Shown piece after piece: positions 11,772-24,038 of a DNA stretch of 64,000 nt. The notes under the pieces are model-generated. The model ran no database searches. It saw only the letters and a list, made by a program, of their open reading frames with translations, and had not been told where the DNA came from. Origin of the DNA: Stagonosporopsis chrysanthemi (taxonomy: Eukaryota; Ascomycota; Dothideomycetes; Pleosporales; Didymellaceae); contig JAFISE010000023.1 of NCBI GenBank assembly GCA_022560025.1, positions 124,001 through 188,000 on the forward strand, written 5' to 3'. The stretch's first letter is position 1. Each line of letters starts with the position of its first letter. The translations under genes and the position numbers were made by a program.

Positions 11772-13454
11772 TGCTGCCGCGGAACACTATGCGCAGGGCG
11801 GTCTGGGTGCGCTGCTGCTGCCCCTCTCTGCAGCGCTGCCTGGGGGGTTTCAGCCGTCTTTTTTTTTTGGTCGAATTGCAGTCGTTATTTCGACAAGGCT
11901 AAGATCCGTATCAAACCAGGGTCACCCGTACAGTGCAACAACAACAGCGTGTGACTGTGGACCAGTGCGACGTCATACGTATAAACATTAGAGGAGGCAC
12001 AGGTAAGAGAGAAGCTCTCTAGAAGGCTTGAGACATCGTGTTATGCGCCGTGGGCTGCCTCAGGCTCTTGCGCCTGTACGGCTGGATTCCCTTCAGCGCT
12101 GTACCTCATCGAGGAAGTGCAGTTCAGCTGGCTGTCTGGCGCTTGTAGGCCAAGGCGTGGCTGTGGTCAGCCTCCGACAACGTGCCGGTGGAGCGATCCA
12201 GAGTGCTCGAGCACGTCCACCAGGGCGTCTGTCGCACAATGCGGACATGGCAGGGTCAATTGTTTGCTCGTTCGCATCTTTGCGCGCTGCGCTTCGTAGA
12301 CTGTGTGGAGAGCGAGAATGATGACGTGCCGATAGTGATACGAATTGCGGCGTCTACAGCTCGCGTGGACAGACACCCGGAGGCTGAGGCATTGCACATG
12401 TGAACATCATTCGTCATCGTGCTGCATTGACGCGTGGACCAGTTCTTAGGTCGTGCATGGCTGGAAAAGGCATGTGGCGGAAGGTGGGGTGACAGGGACG
12501 AGATGATAATAGACTGGTCGCACTGCCATGAATGATCGTGAACATGCTGAGAGTGGAAGAAAAGAGAGACAGATATCGGGCAACCGGGTCACGGTCGTAA
12601 TCTGGTACGTCGGCAGCTGTACAATACCCGCTTTATCGAGCAAGATTCAGGGCCGCCTCTGCCGCAACCGCATTGCTTGTTCTTCTAGGTTCAAGGTAAA
12701 GCTCATAGCCAACGCAGCTTGATATGTGGAATGCGGAATGCAAACAGGGCACGCAAAATGCTCGTTTCCTTGCTCGGCCCACGATAGGATTACATGAATG
12801 CACAATCTTGAAGAGGCTATTGGTTGACTAACTGCTATATAGCCTTGTGTGAGAAGCAGTGCCTCATCAAGGGGCGCCGCCCTGCTCGTTACTGTGCAAT
12901 TGCTAGCGACGGAGGCGATCACTGAGGCAAAAAAAAAAAAATTGCATCCGGTCAACCGGGATTAATGACCATATACTCTTGTTTCAAACACACCTGTCGG
13001 CAATTTACGATGCACTGCACCCCGGGTCTTGGCGCTTCGCTAGCCAACGATCCCTGACGTTGTCACGCTTGTTTAATCTATACCGAACCTCATGACTTGA
13101 CTACTTTTACGACCACTTAGTCAATTGCAGCCCGGACACCTCTGCTCCGTTAAGCGTGGTCTTCGTTCGGTCGTCGCATTTGGAGTACGCCAAAGTTACC
13201 TCGATCAATTTCCCTATCGGTTCTTTCGCATGTCTTTGAAGAAGCTGTGATCGACATCAAGGAGATGCATGGACGATTCCGACCCCACCGCTCGAGTCCT
13301 GTCATCTACTAGCGAAAATGATCCAGTCTGTTTCGAAACGGAGAGGCTATCTCCGGGAGCTTAAGTTTGATATTGAGCATACCTGCCTCTTATGATTTAT
13401 AAAGTCTTGCGATCCTCCTTCTTAGACGTATCACTGCAAAGTGTCACGACCAAC
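11772..13454. other. Divergent intergenic region
   Basis: Promoter region between the minus-strand membrane protein gene and the plus-strand mannanase gene. It holds poly-T at about 11860 and poly-A at about 12930. The short frames in 12028-12403 overlap on both strands and match nothing I know. A TATA box precedes the mannanase gene. Confidence 0.5.
13398..13403 (+). promoter_or_regulatory. TATA box of the mannanase gene
   Basis: TATAAA lies 52 bp ahead of the mannanase ATG, which implies a short leader. Placement fits a secreted-enzyme gene with a focused promoter. This is inference from position and sequence only. Confidence 0.55.
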
Positions 13455-14645
13455 ATGAAGCTTGCTACGATTCTCTCTTTTGTGGCTGCTGTGGCTGCCT
13501 TGCCAGCTGCGAAGAACGATGTAGCTGCGAAGAACGATGTCGCTGCTCGAGCATCCTACGCAAAGGCGGATGGACTCAAGTTTAACATCGATGGCGTCGC
13601 AAAATGTAAGTTGCAATACAACGTATGCAAGCACAGCGACTGATCAACACCAGACTATGCTGGCACCAACAGTTACTGGATTCCCTTCCTTACCAACGAC
13701 AATGATGTAAATACCATCATGGGTCATCTGGCCACATCCGGTCTGAAGGTCTTGCGTGTATGGGGTTTCAACGACGTGACATCGATCCCCGGCGCCGGCA
13801 CCGTCTACTTCCAATCCTTTTCCGGCTCCACAGCAACCATCAACACTGGCGCCAACGGCCTGCAGCGCCTCGACGCCGTAGTCAAGGCTGCGGAAAAGAA
13901 CGGTGTAAAGCTCATCATCAACTTCGTGAACAACTGGACCGACTACGGCGGCATGGCTGCTTACTTCTCCGCCTGCAGCGTGAGCAGCAACGCACAGTGG
14001 TACCAGTCCACCAAATGCCAAACCATGTACCAGGCCTACGTGAAAGCCGTGGTATCGCGCTACCGCACGTCCACCGCCATCTTTGCCTGGGAACTCGCCA
14101 ACGAGCCCCGCTGCAACGGCTGCGCAACCTCCGTCCTTACAAACTGGATCCGCACCTCGTCCAACTACGTCCGCTCCCTCGACTCTGACCACATGATCGC
14201 CATCGGCGACGAGGGCTTCGGCCTCGCTGGCGACGGCTCGTACCCCTACCAGTTCGGCGAGGGCCTCGACTTCGCTGCCAACTTGGCGCTGCCTAACGTC
14301 AACTTCGGCACCATCCATCTGTACCCCGGGTCTTGGGGTGTCACCAACGACTGGGGTAATGCTTGGATCACTGCGCACGCCGCTGCGTGTAAGAAGGCCA
14401 ACAAGCCGTGTCTGCTTGAGGAGTACGGCGTGGACAAGGCCGCAGACCACTGCCCGGTTGAGAGTAAATGGCAGAGCACGAGTCTGGGGCTGAAGAACGA
14501 TGGATCTGCGGGTGATCTGTTTTGGCAGCTTGGCGATACGATTCCCAGCACCGGTGCGCAGACGCATAATGATGGACATACCATTTACTACAACAGCGCG
14601 GACTGGACGTGTCTGGTTACGAATCACGTCAAGAACATTGGTTAG
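13455..14645 (+). CDS. Secreted endo-beta-1,4-mannanase, GH5 (subfamily 7-like)
   Basis: Cleaves beta-1,4 bonds in mannan and galactomannan of plant cell walls, outside the cell. Exons are 13455-13605 and 13654-14645 (48-bp intron, phase 1), giving 380 aa. A signal peptide (MKLATILSFVAAVAALP) is followed by a directly repeated AAKNDV-type hexapeptide, probably a short propeptide. The catalytic (beta/alpha)8 domain fills the rest. The acid/base is E201 in WELANEPRC and the nucleophile is E307 in LLEEYG. Other family landmarks are LRVWGFND, the NWTDYGG loop and HLYPGSWG. There is no CBM1, so this is a catalytic-domain-only enzyme of usual size. No defect is seen. Confidence 0.95.
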
Positions 14646-15038
14646 ATAGATCGTACACGTCGAGAACTATCTGATTTTGAGTTTGCTATGTATATTCTAG
14701 CACCCATATTCTCCGTGCTCAGCTCAGACACACAGCCCACTTGAGTGCAGATGAAAGAAAACGCGCTAAGCTCGAATGATGCTAGCATCGCCCAGCTGCT
14801 CAACTTTGTTGTCTGTCTTGCGTCCTTTCTGCGCCCTCTTCGCCGTTACAAGACACATGTCGAGGACGAAGAGGGCTATGCGAGGGCCGAATGTGGTAGT
14901 CAAGTATGTTGCAATGAGTTTTGCGGTCGAATTTGCTCTAGACATGTCAAGCGCCTTATGGCCTATGCACCAGCAATGCATTGAACGCCGTCGCTATGCA
15001 GCTTATGCAGATTTTATACACTCCTCGCCAGATATTGT
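14646..15038. other. Convergent intergenic region
   Basis: 3' flanks of the mannanase gene (plus) and the signal peptide peptidase gene (minus). Nothing further is recognised. Confidence 0.5.
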
Positions 15039-16926
15039 TCACCTAAGCTTCTGCCTCTTGCCTGCCGGTTCGGCGCCCGCGCTCACAGCTGTGCCCTGAC
15101 CAAGTGTGGTGTTCCGAGGCTCTGTGTTCGCTGCATCGATAGTGGCAGAACGATCGTGCTTCTTGCTGGGCTTGATCGTCTCCGCACTCGACGGCGCCTC
15201 GATAGTGAAGGAGAAGATCTCACGCTCTGGTCTGCCACGCCTACTTCGGTGTGGTCGGCTGACACCATCCTCACCATCGTTGGCTCCAGTAGACGTCTGC
15301 ACAGCCTTGCCTTGCGATCGAGTGACACGCTTATTGCCCTCCGTGTCGGTGCTATTGGAAGCTTTCTCACTTATTTCCGACTTACTGCCTTCCTCCTCTT
15401 CCTCAACGGCCTCTGTGTAGTTCCAGATCAGGCTAAGCTCACCCCTGAATACTGCAGTGAGCCATACGCTACCCAGAACACCAGGAACAAGATACAGGAG
15501 CGCGGGTTGAGCGTGATTCCAGATCATCATGACGCCCAGCGTAGCCAGCAGACCCAGTACGTATCCGACAAGACTGGCATTAAAGTAGGTTTTGGGAAAT
15601 GTGAATGGCGCTCCGGGCTTCTTCTCGTCCTTGGCCCACAGCGGGCGTCCTAGCAGCGAGTGGGTCCAGAAGTGGTCGCTCCAGCGGCCCGCAAGCGGAA
15701 AGTACTCAGCCTTTTCGATGGTCTCGACTTCGCCTGCAGAAACGGCCGCCACACGCTTCTGGCGTCGGAGGTAGAAGAGATACAAGTCGAAGCGCAGTGC
15801 AAGACCGATGACAATCCCTGGAAGGACCACGTCACCCAGTCCAAGCATGGCGTGAGATGGGGCTGAGCTGGGATCCTGTGGGTCACCAGGGCGAGGAAAC
15901 ATGAGCTTGATCGGGACATCGAGTGACTTGGCTACTGTTACCATCATAGGTCTGTGATGTTATTAATATAGCAAAGCAGATTGTCGTGCCAGGTACTTAC
16001 GTGTAGAAGACAAAGTAGATGTCGTAGAAGAAAAGAGCACTCAGGATGAGACTTCCAGTGGCAAATGTAGTGGGGCTCATGAGTTGCAGCGCATTGTAGG
16101 AAAACCCGAATCCCAGCAAGTTCGTGAGATACCACGGCTTGTCCACCAAGTTGAAGTACACCACAACGGCTAGACCAGTCAGTGCGCCGACGACACCGTG
16201 AGCTCCGATCTTGAATTTGGCAGCGAGGGCGCGCTGAAGATAGAGCTTCAAGGACCACTTGTTTGAAGGCATGGCGCGATCTCTCCACACCATCTTCCTC
16301 ATACCGGCGGTCAAAGGTAGGCTTGCTAGGAAGCCAGGTAAAGGCGTGTTGATTACCTTCTTGCCCTTTGCATCACCCGTGACTGGTATGGCCTTCTCTT
16401 CCTTGCCGTTGACGTGGTACAGCGTGCCATTGATAACGTGTCGTCGAGGGAAGATTATTGAGTGGCCAATGTCTAGGACGTCTGTGACGAGCCTTGATAC
16501 AGAGAACACACCGAAGATGGCAAAGTAGGCATTGAGGATCTTGTTCAGCAGCGTCGGATCGTTCATCCACTTGAGCAGGAAATACAGGCCGGACAGTGCG
16601 ATGCCAGCAAATAGTGGCATAAGGATCGCGTCCTTTGGAGAAAGACCCTCCATATTATGTTGTTCTTCCTCGTCCTCCTCGTCACTCGAATCATCATCAT
16701 CTTCTGTGTCTGAACCCTTCCGATGTAGAGCTTTGCGCTGCTTCTTCTTCGATGGTTTCGCAGCGCTAGACGGGCGGGACAGCGAGGCGTGTGCGCCGGC
16801 GTAGATAGGGAAGAGGGCGGAGGCGATCAAATGTAGATACGTCGGCAGCATAGGTCGCGCTTCTGCGAATTCGAAGGCGAGTCGTTCGAAGATGCGCGTG
16901 ACGAGCGTGGGATCGGCGTCTGCCAT
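15039..16926 (-). CDS. sppA: Signal peptide peptidase, intramembrane aspartyl protease
   Basis: Cleaves signal peptides and short TM segments inside the ER membrane. Exons are 16001-16926 and 15039-15951 (49-bp intron, phase 2), giving 612 aa. Both catalytic aspartates are present: D302 in FFYDIYF and D349 in LGLGDVVLPG. The presenilin-family PAL motif is at 458-460 (HAQPALLYL). The intron falls between the two catalytic Asp motifs. A loop at about 70-95 is strongly acidic (EDDDDSSDEEDEEE). The C-terminal about 120 residues after the last TM are polar and basic (RSRRGRPER, KPSKKHD), longer than in animal SPP. This resembles other filamentous fungal SPPs. The gene appears complete. Confidence 0.94.
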
Positions 16927-18126
16927 GATGGCAGAGCAGGAGGTGTAGTGTATGTAGCTTTGTGTGGACGTTTCACAATAGTAGAAGTTCAGTTGTGGGG
17001 GAAGACACTACGTATAGCCTGAGATACTTTCAAGGAACTGCCACTGCAGTGTCATGTATTTGCGTCGTAAGTGGAGGTAAGTCGCGACGTCTCGGCGGAA
17101 ATCTCAGCAGCTGTCAAAGCTGTGAGAGAACACTGTGTCCTCTTAAATGATGTATACGCGTCGAAGCAAATCAGGACACCGCGAAAAGAGAACTGGCTAC
17201 AAAGCAAATGCCGAACAACACAACGAACGAGAGCGTGTGATGTTTGCTGTTTGCTATCATGAACGCGCTTGCCAAAGGTTGTGAATGTGGGGTTGCAAAC
17301 AAGTCAAACATGACGTAACCGGCTTTTCACCGTGCACGCCCTTGTCAAATCTGGTTCCTTCCCGCACCCCTTCATGATCTGCGCTGCAGGGACAAAGGAT
17401 CTGCACGCAAGGCTGTCTTTCTGACAGCCACAGTGCATAAGAATGGTCCAAATTAGCAGTGGCTTATTACCGTCCGTTACACGGGGACGATCGTTATATC
17501 GATAACGTTTGAGCTCTCTCGCCTCTCCGTCATCGACAACACAAACCAGGTGCCTCCTGGGAACTCTGCGACTGATCAGCATATGGGCACGTGAGTTGCG
17601 GGGTCGTAGATTGAGGATCCAATGTGCATTTCTTGCATTGCTGGAGAGGCTATGTGTTTGCTATGTGATCCCATATTGATCCTGCTACCGCTGTCTGGTG
17701 TTGCTGGCTATGTTATCAGCTGTCTTAGATTGTTGCTAAGACCAATCTAGACCTCTGACTGTCGCCTAGTATAAAAGAAGAGACTCGTGTGCGTCGCACA
17801 CTCGCTGTGTATGGATATCTGAACGGTATGAAAGAATGATGTAGCGCGAGGCAAGTAGAAGCGAGCAACGAAGCCCTGGAACGGCAATCTAGATAGGTGT
17901 ACAGGAAAGTGGAAGTGATTACAAGTGTGTATGTTTCCTGTTGCGCCGATCCAGTAATGGAAGAAAAAGATCATAGGGTTGCGTATGGTAAGACCAGCTA
18001 TACCATGCCATGTCGACCTGGATATGTATATTGCGGACCGCAGAATGGAAGCGCTGAAACACAACTGGCTGGTCCTTTTATGGTACAGTCGAGGTATTGT
18101 TGATGAAAAGGGAACCAGACTGGTGT
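16927..18126. other. Intergenic region, no gene seen
   Basis: Promoter of the signal peptide peptidase gene (left end) and 3' flank of the Ser-rich protein gene (right end). Small frames at 17747-18130 overlap on both strands and have no resemblance to known proteins. Confidence 0.45.
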
Positions 18127-19344
18127 TCATACTGTGCTAGCTGGTACGACGAAGTCGCGAAGCATATCGAAGGACATGCCGTCAACGTGCACTCTATGTT
18201 GCGACTCAATGAAAACAGCATGCACATTCGATAATGCGGCACCTTCGAAGGGTGAGATCGCAGTCATCATCCTCCCTTTCGGAGGTGTGACCGCGGCGAC
18301 AATCCTCGCCTTCAAGTCAGGAGGAAACAGATTGGAGAGCGGACGCTTATATTCAAAGTATGACGATGCCGAAGCTGAGGATGATGATATCGATGGCTCA
18401 GACGACGACGTTAGCTGCGGTCGCGATGAGTGAGAGGATGGATAGTAGTCGATATCGTCATCGTGAGGTGGAGAGTGGGGCTCGTGCGGAGAGCACATTA
18501 GTGCTGGTGGGTTGGGAAATTGGAAGCCCCTAGCAGGTTGCAGCTCCTCCGAGGGTGTCGACGAGAACAAGAATGTGTTGTTGGATCCGGCATAATAACC
18601 TGGAAACGAAGGAGTGCTACCGTTGCTTATGGCCTTGGAGACTGCAATTTGGTTGTATTGGTCAAGCTCAGGTAGCGCGGGAAGCTCATCGTCCTCCGAC
18701 TCATCCGTGGAGCTCCAGGCAGAAAACGCACTCTGCATCGGTGGTCGAACAGGAGGGATGCTGATGACTCTTGGTGCTTCTAATGGTTTTCGTGCGACCT
18801 TGTTCGGCGACTGCGGAGGAGTGCGCAATTGGAAGGATAAATCTGGACACGAGCGAGGTGAGATCTGGTCAGATGAGGATGCGTATGTCGGTATTGACTT
18901 CAGCTGTGCCTTGATGAACAATGCGAGGTTCGCAGAGTAGTCTCCTAACGGGCTTGGAACGCCACTGCTCGGCGATTGTCCATCCCTGATTGGCCCGACT
19001 ATCGTCGATGTGCTCTTGTCAGTGGCATCAGAGGGATGCCGAGAGTGACTACCTTTGGCCGCTTGTGATCTCGATGATTCATATTCGTGGTACGAACTAT
19101 CGAGATACTTGAGATGGTGCCGCGGGTCGAAAGTGGTGGCGTTTTGTTCTTGATTGATTGGCTTGTTCTGGCGACCGCGTCTCCGGTTGCGAACTGCAGC
19201 CTTGCCTTCGGCCATCATGAGTCGTGCTTCTGGGGTCGAACAACCCAGAGCCTCGATGAAAGGGACAGAATTACTCCTCTGTCTGCAGGTACTCGGCCTT
19301 GGGCTTCTGCTCCTGGAGCACGGTGATGAGTGTCGCTGATCCAT
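18127..19344 (-). CDS. Ser/Pro-rich protein of unknown function
   Basis: Single exon, about 405 aa from the ATG at 19344 (ACAACATGG, MDQRHSS). An in-frame ATG 51 nt upstream (19395) is less likely. The N-terminus is SR-rich (SRSRSPRPSTCRQRSNS). Next comes a short conserved-looking block, EARLMMAEGKAAVRNRRRG, and a long disordered Ser/Pro region with acidic patches (STDESEDDELPALPELD, HDDDIDYYPSSHSS). The last about 60 residues look folded: an FEYKRPLSNLFPPDLKARIV block, then HAVFIESQHRVHVDGMSFD at the C-terminus. No TM segment, signal peptide or catalytic motif is visible. It could be a regulatory or scaffold protein, but I do not recognise it. Confidence 0.65.
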   Translation of the reverse strand: MDQRHSSPCSRSRSPRPSTCRQRSNSVPFIEALGCSTPEARLMMAEGKAAVRNRRRGRQNKPINQEQNATTFDPRHHLKYLDSSYHEYESSRSQAAKGSHSRHPSDATDKSTSTIVGPIRDGQSPSSGVPSPLGDYSANLALFIKAQLKSIPTYASSSDQISPRSCPDLSFQLRTPPQSPNKVARKPLEAPRVISIPPVRPPMQSAFSAWSSTDESEDDELPALPELDQYNQIAVSKAISNGSTPSFPGYYAGSNNTFLFSSTPSEELQPARGFQFPNPPALMCSPHEPHSPPHDDDIDYYPSSHSSRPQLTSSSEPSISSSSASASSYFEYKRPLSNLFPPDLKARIVAAVTPPKGRMMTAISPFEGAALSNVHAVFIESQHRVHVDGMSFDMLRDFVVPASTV

Positions 19345-21981
19345 GTTGTGGTAATTTTTGGTACTGCAATTTTCGGAGCTATGTGTGCAAGCCAAACGTC
19401 ATTACTTCCGGGACCTGCGGCAGCAATGTCGGCAACTAAAGTCTCTTCGACTTTTGAGAGAGTGAAGGGACCGTTGGGAAGGTCGATGTATATCAGGAAG
19501 GCCTGAGGTTGAATGAGAGGATGTGAAGTTGAGGAGGATGTGAGCGGATGGAACGGAATGCAAGATGCTTATGGCTACGAAGTCGGTGCAGGCGGATCAG
19601 GCTGATATGAGTGGGGCCTGACCTTCTTACGAAGCGAAAAATAGAGCGGCACCTCCAGGCCGACAAGTTCACTTTGGCTGTGCACATGACGTTTACGAGG
19701 AGCATGGGCGAGTCTTGCACGGCCTTGGAAAGGCGCGAAAGCAGGAACGAACACCCACCCCTGAATAGCGTGTGCGTTCCACCATGCTTAATAGCGCTAG
19801 TCTGTCCCTAGCGTTTCGTCCGGCACCCAATCAGCGGGTTTAAGCCACATACCTCTCAAGTCTGCAGCATCCGCTAGCAGTAACGCTGTGGCAATTCTTG
19901 ATCGAACTCTTGCCGGTACTGCGCTACGGGAGATGTGGTTCGATACAAGCCAGAACACAAGGCCACGGAAAGCCTTGACTGTGCCGGCTGGTGCGCGGCT
20001 GCAAAAACGCGCTGTGTCCTGTCGTGTTTACGATCCCTTGTCGTCGTATCGTCGCAGCAAGCGAGGCTGATGCTAAGTGATCATCACGATCGCCGCCATC
20101 CTTGCCCTTTCTTCGTTATGTTTGCGTTTCTTTTGAGGCCTGATCAGCCCTGTCACCAACTTGAGGCCTGCCTTGGCCGCCCGAAAGCCCTTGCCCTGAC
20201 TGGAGCCTTCCCCGTCGCAGCTGAGATTGAGACGAATCGATCAGCGCGTGTCCACGTACGGCCCCCTCCGCGGGCGCAGGATGCCACGCAAGACAGCCCC
20301 AAAACCATATTTCTTAATTGCGCGCCGAGGGGCATGTTGCGGAACCACCGGTACGCACTGTGCTGCAGACAGAGCGCCGGCTGTGGCCGTGGGCTCCTTG
20401 TTAGAGTTTGTTGAAAGTTCGTTGTCCTGCCAGGGTGATGCGCCTAGCCCAAACGCTCAATAATGCACACTTGGAAAAAGCCCGTCGGTCCGACAGTCTG
20501 GGACAAGGAGATGGTACCGAGGTTGAGGTACGACGACGCGAAATTCCAGTAAGAAAACCGTTGCGATTCGATCAAACGTAAGCATTGGCACTGCTAAAAC
20601 TCTAAAAGCCGACTACGTGACTCTACTTGGCACCAGGACACGTTAGCTCCCGGTTAGCCTGGGAGTCGGACTCAACACCATGGCTTGGACATTTCTTGAG
20701 CAATGAATTCTGAGACACATCAGCCCCAGTACTTGCTCAGCACATGCGTGTGCTCCACGGTGAGACCGACTCCCAACCTTGTCGTGAGCCCAACTCAACT
20801 CTTCAGACGACGCCGGCTGTGCTACGGACTTATTCGGTTCCAAGGTGTCTGGCGGCGCTTTTCTACTAACCATCCGGCCAACAGAGCAGTCAGAAGTCGC
20901 TGGTGCGGGTCGGGTTTGCATGACAGCTCTGCTGACTCCTGATTGCGGTTGCCTGAACAATCTGGCTTGTTACAACAACAATGCCATGTATGACATCACC
21001 AGCACTTGTGGTTGAGGCGAAAGACGAAACACCCCACAAACAAGTACAGCCGAAGTGCATCTGTGGGTTTGACAAGCCTCATTCCTGTTCACCGAGACAT
21101 GTGCCAGCTGTCAAACTTTGTCGCTGCTACTGCCTAATACGTTCAACAGCAGGTAGTTGTCTAGAGGTTTTCGCCGACAGCGACGTTTCGCGTAACGATT
21201 ATCTCCACGTGTTTCACCAAGCTGAACGGCAGACTTACTGCTGGGCGTTCTGGATGATCATCATCGATCGATCTCGCATCCATGAACGCACTCTAAGGTC
21301 ACTGGTCTATTCTCGGTCCAGCCCACCTTATTTACCTTTTGGTCGCAACGCTCGCAATGCAGGAGACTGCTTCATTGCAATGCACCTTGACTGCGTTACA
21401 GCTTACCCACCCTGAGAGTCAATGTATGTTGGTGGACGCGGCGGCGCTGGGACTGATCGTCTCGCTGTATTACCTGCCCGCTTCCTCGCAGCCCAGCGTT
21501 AAAAAAGAGGATCAAAGCCGTAATAGTACCGTCGAACGACGGTCTATCAAATGCGCATGCAGAAGCTTGAGCTAAAAGCAACTTCACTGATACGACACAG
21601 GAGTAGGATCATCTGCGGGCCGCTCCGCCTCACTTGAGAAGCCATGACAACCGGAGCCTCGGCCAAATAGAGCAGCAGTTCAAGCGAGATTAATCATACA
21701 GAGTGGGTGTTACTAAGTGGACTTGATAAAACACTCATTCGAGATGGGCAGCAAAGGACCTTGGGTACCCCACATTCGGGCGAATTTATCGCTACCTATG
21801 CTTCAGCGGCATCTGGTGCCTCGACAGAGAGATACTTCCCCAGCAGTCGGTCGTCGCTACCTAGGCGCCCAGATACCGCTGGCTTGATATCCGTGTTGAG
21901 CCATTGGCATCCTACGCGAGTCGATACCATGCGAGCCTGTTCCCTCTGATCAAGCTAGGCATGTACCGACACTCTCCATCA
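19345..21981. other. Long intergenic region, no gene supported
   Basis: About 2.6 kb. It includes the promoter of the Ser-rich protein gene. Frames up to about 160 codons (for example 19935-20414) have Cys/His/Arg-rich, low-sense translations that overlap frames on the other strand. They lack any family motif. No tRNA-like B box or clear repeat was noticed. Confidence 0.4.
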
Positions 21982-23277
21982 TCAACCGACGACCACAAAA
22001 CTGGACCAGCCTGCTGCCGCTAATTGAATGGCTTGCTTGCCTCTGAACGCCACCACTTCCTCGAACTCTTTCAAGAACTTGGAAGGGTTACCCAGCCCAA
22101 GTTGACCTTCTTCTCCACAGCCAGCAGCGAACACCACATGCTGCCCATTGCCATTCTTTGCTGCAACTAACACATGGCCATACCCTACAGCAACATCGTA
22201 TGCGATTGCGTCTCTGCCATCGATGCGTATCTTCAGGCATTTTACATCCTCATCCTGTTCAGAGTCAGCCCAAATGACTGTTCTTTTCATATCCTCAGCA
22301 TCAACATAGTAATCAAGTCTATGCAACACACCCAGCTCTCCTTCGATGCCGGGGTTCGCCTGGCCCCACAAGAACAGTTCACCATCCTCGCTGATTGCTG
22401 CTGTCATATATCCGCCAGACGCTATCTTGACAATGCGTGTCTCTGAGAGGTAGGGCACAGGCTCGAAAGTTGATGTGCTTGTATGAGGGCGGCCCAGGCA
22501 GGCGGAGTAGCGAGGGTCAGTGGTGCGTGTGTGTACCCTGCCGCCTTCGTCCAATGCTGTTGCGGTTGTCGCATTCACGACCAGTAAAGTCGGCGCAAAA
22601 TCAGCGACGCTTGTTGCGGGTGTCTCTGTGTTGCAGTACTCTTGAAGGTTGGTCAGGCTCTTGACAAGATTTACTGTGAAAGCTCGTGATCTCCTTGCCT
22701 TCGTTTTCTCATAGAACATGTCGTTCCCATTCCCTGGAGAGTCAATTGCACTCCTCGGCTCGGATTTTCCATAGCTAGGTTCAAGTCCTGGAGAAGGTCT
22801 GTACACCGCAAGTAGTGAGTCATCACTGCACATGCTCACTTCGGCGAGTGGATGATATGTTGCGTGTGGGATCTCCCAGGTGACTACCTCACGATACGCG
22901 TCGCTCACCTCGCCATCGTTGCGCGGTGTATCGTACATGGTGACTTTTCTGTTGACCACATAGCCTCGCACACCATCGTGCATCGCAGTGCCGAAGAAGC
23001 GCAGTAGTGTTCCAGGTGTTGAGGTAGACTGCCGCATACCCGACAGTCCGGATACTACATTGCCGAATTGGACATCGAGTTGCTGGGTAGCGTTGAGACC
23101 CGTTCCGAGATAAGTTACTGTGTGCTTCGAGTCGTAGGTGAGCGTTGTGTATATGAGATCACACCACGATAACCATAGGATATTGATTTCGGCATTTGTA
23201 ATGATGGGGGTTGGTGTGTTGGCCTTCGCTGCTGGGTTTGAAGGGTCGACGCCAAACTTGTACAGAGTTTGTAGCAT
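21982..23277 (-). CDS. RCC1-like beta-propeller repeat protein
   Basis: Single exon, 431 aa. RCC1-type motifs are clearest near the C-terminus: IVKIASGGYMTAAISEDGEL with FLWGQ, then VAVGYGHVLVAA, GCGEEGQLGLGN, and a last blade IQLAAAGWSSFVVV. The middle has degenerate blades (ATALDEGGRVHTR). RCC1 family members act as Ran exchange factors or as other scaffold and exchange proteins. The low repeat conservation and small size fit a divergent fungal cytosolic member (ATS1-like) better than the nuclear Ran-GEF itself. No TM segment or signal peptide is seen. Confidence 0.85.
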   Translation of the reverse strand: MLQTLYKFGVDPSNPAAKANTPTPIITNAEINILWLSWCDLIYTTLTYDSKHTVTYLGTGLNATQQLDVQFGNVVSGLSGMRQSTSTPGTLLRFFGTAMHDGVRGYVVNRKVTMYDTPRNDGEVSDAYREVVTWEIPHATYHPLAEVSMCSDDSLLAVYRPSPGLEPSYGKSEPRSAIDSPGNGNDMFYEKTKARRSRAFTVNLVKSLTNLQEYCNTETPATSVADFAPTLLVVNATTATALDEGGRVHTRTTDPRYSACLGRPHTSTSTFEPVPYLSETRIVKIASGGYMTAAISEDGELFLWGQANPGIEGELGVLHRLDYYVDAEDMKRTVIWADSEQDEDVKCLKIRIDGRDAIAYDVAVGYGHVLVAAKNGNGQHVVFAAGCGEEGQLGLGNPSKFLKEFEEVVAFRGKQAIQLAAAGWSSFVVVG

Positions 23278-24038
23278 GCTGGGCTCGTAATGAAGTCATC
23301 CGAAGAGTCCAACACATCAAGACCTCAGCCACAACGTTGAGTCCTGGAAGTTTCGTTTGTGGCGGTGCGCAATTTCGCGTGTGGTCAGTGAAGACGCGCT
23401 GCCTGATTACACTTGCCTGACTCGGCGCTAGACAGGGATCCACGTGTTCTTGTCATCTCCACCGACACGTCGACACCGTCACAGATCAGCGTTGTTCTTA
23501 CATCTTTCCACATCATCTTCGACTGTTCAACCCTCCCACGAAACCAAGGGTTCCCCGTACCTCTGGAACAACCACAGCGCTTCACAAAACACTTCCACTC
23601 CGCCGTTTTGTCGATCGCGCGCTCGCATTACAATGATGTCACGCTTGCGATGGGACACAGGGATATCATAGATAGCACATCCTCGCCAGTTTTTTTCTTT
23701 CCATGGTCGCTATGATCTGAGCTAGGATATTGACAAGGAATACGAAAGATCTGGGTCCCCTAGCAGATGACTATTGATTCGATGAATCCTTCGAGTTCTA
23801 ACGATTTTTTTGTTATTATCGGTCGTCTGGCAAGCGTCCGATTCGTTGAATCAAGCGTGTAAGAGGCAGGTCTTGCGAAAAGCAAACCTGGAGAAAAGCT
23901 CGTGACACGGCTCCTAACTTCCGAGGACATTTGACCTCGGTACCGAATTCTGCTTGTGACTCGCTGCCCGTCCGTGATCTGACTTCGACGCACAGATGCA
24001 ATTCCAGTTTCCCTCCTAAAGACGATGCCGGCAAGCGG
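23278..24038. other. Intergenic region, no gene seen
   Basis: Promoter of the RCC1-like gene and 3' flank of the broken small membrane protein gene. No motif or repeat was recognised. Confidence 0.45.

Noticed and set aside
11664..11991. Plus-strand frames over the start of the multi-TM protein gene
   Set aside because: They overlap the coding exon and its 5' flank and have no family features.
12028..12403. Several overlapping frames in the mannanase upstream region
   Set aside because: Short, on both strands, Arg/Cys/His-rich translations without motifs.
13644..14627. Open frame of 327 codons on the minus strand opposite the mannanase gene
   Set aside because: It mirrors a GC-biased, well-supported GH5 coding exon and has a Val/Gly/Ala-rich, motif-free translation. 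This is a shadow of the real gene.
19935..20414. 159-codon plus-strand frame in the 2.6-kb gap
   Set aside because: Composition is random-like, with no signal peptide, TM segment or family pattern and overlapping alternatives.
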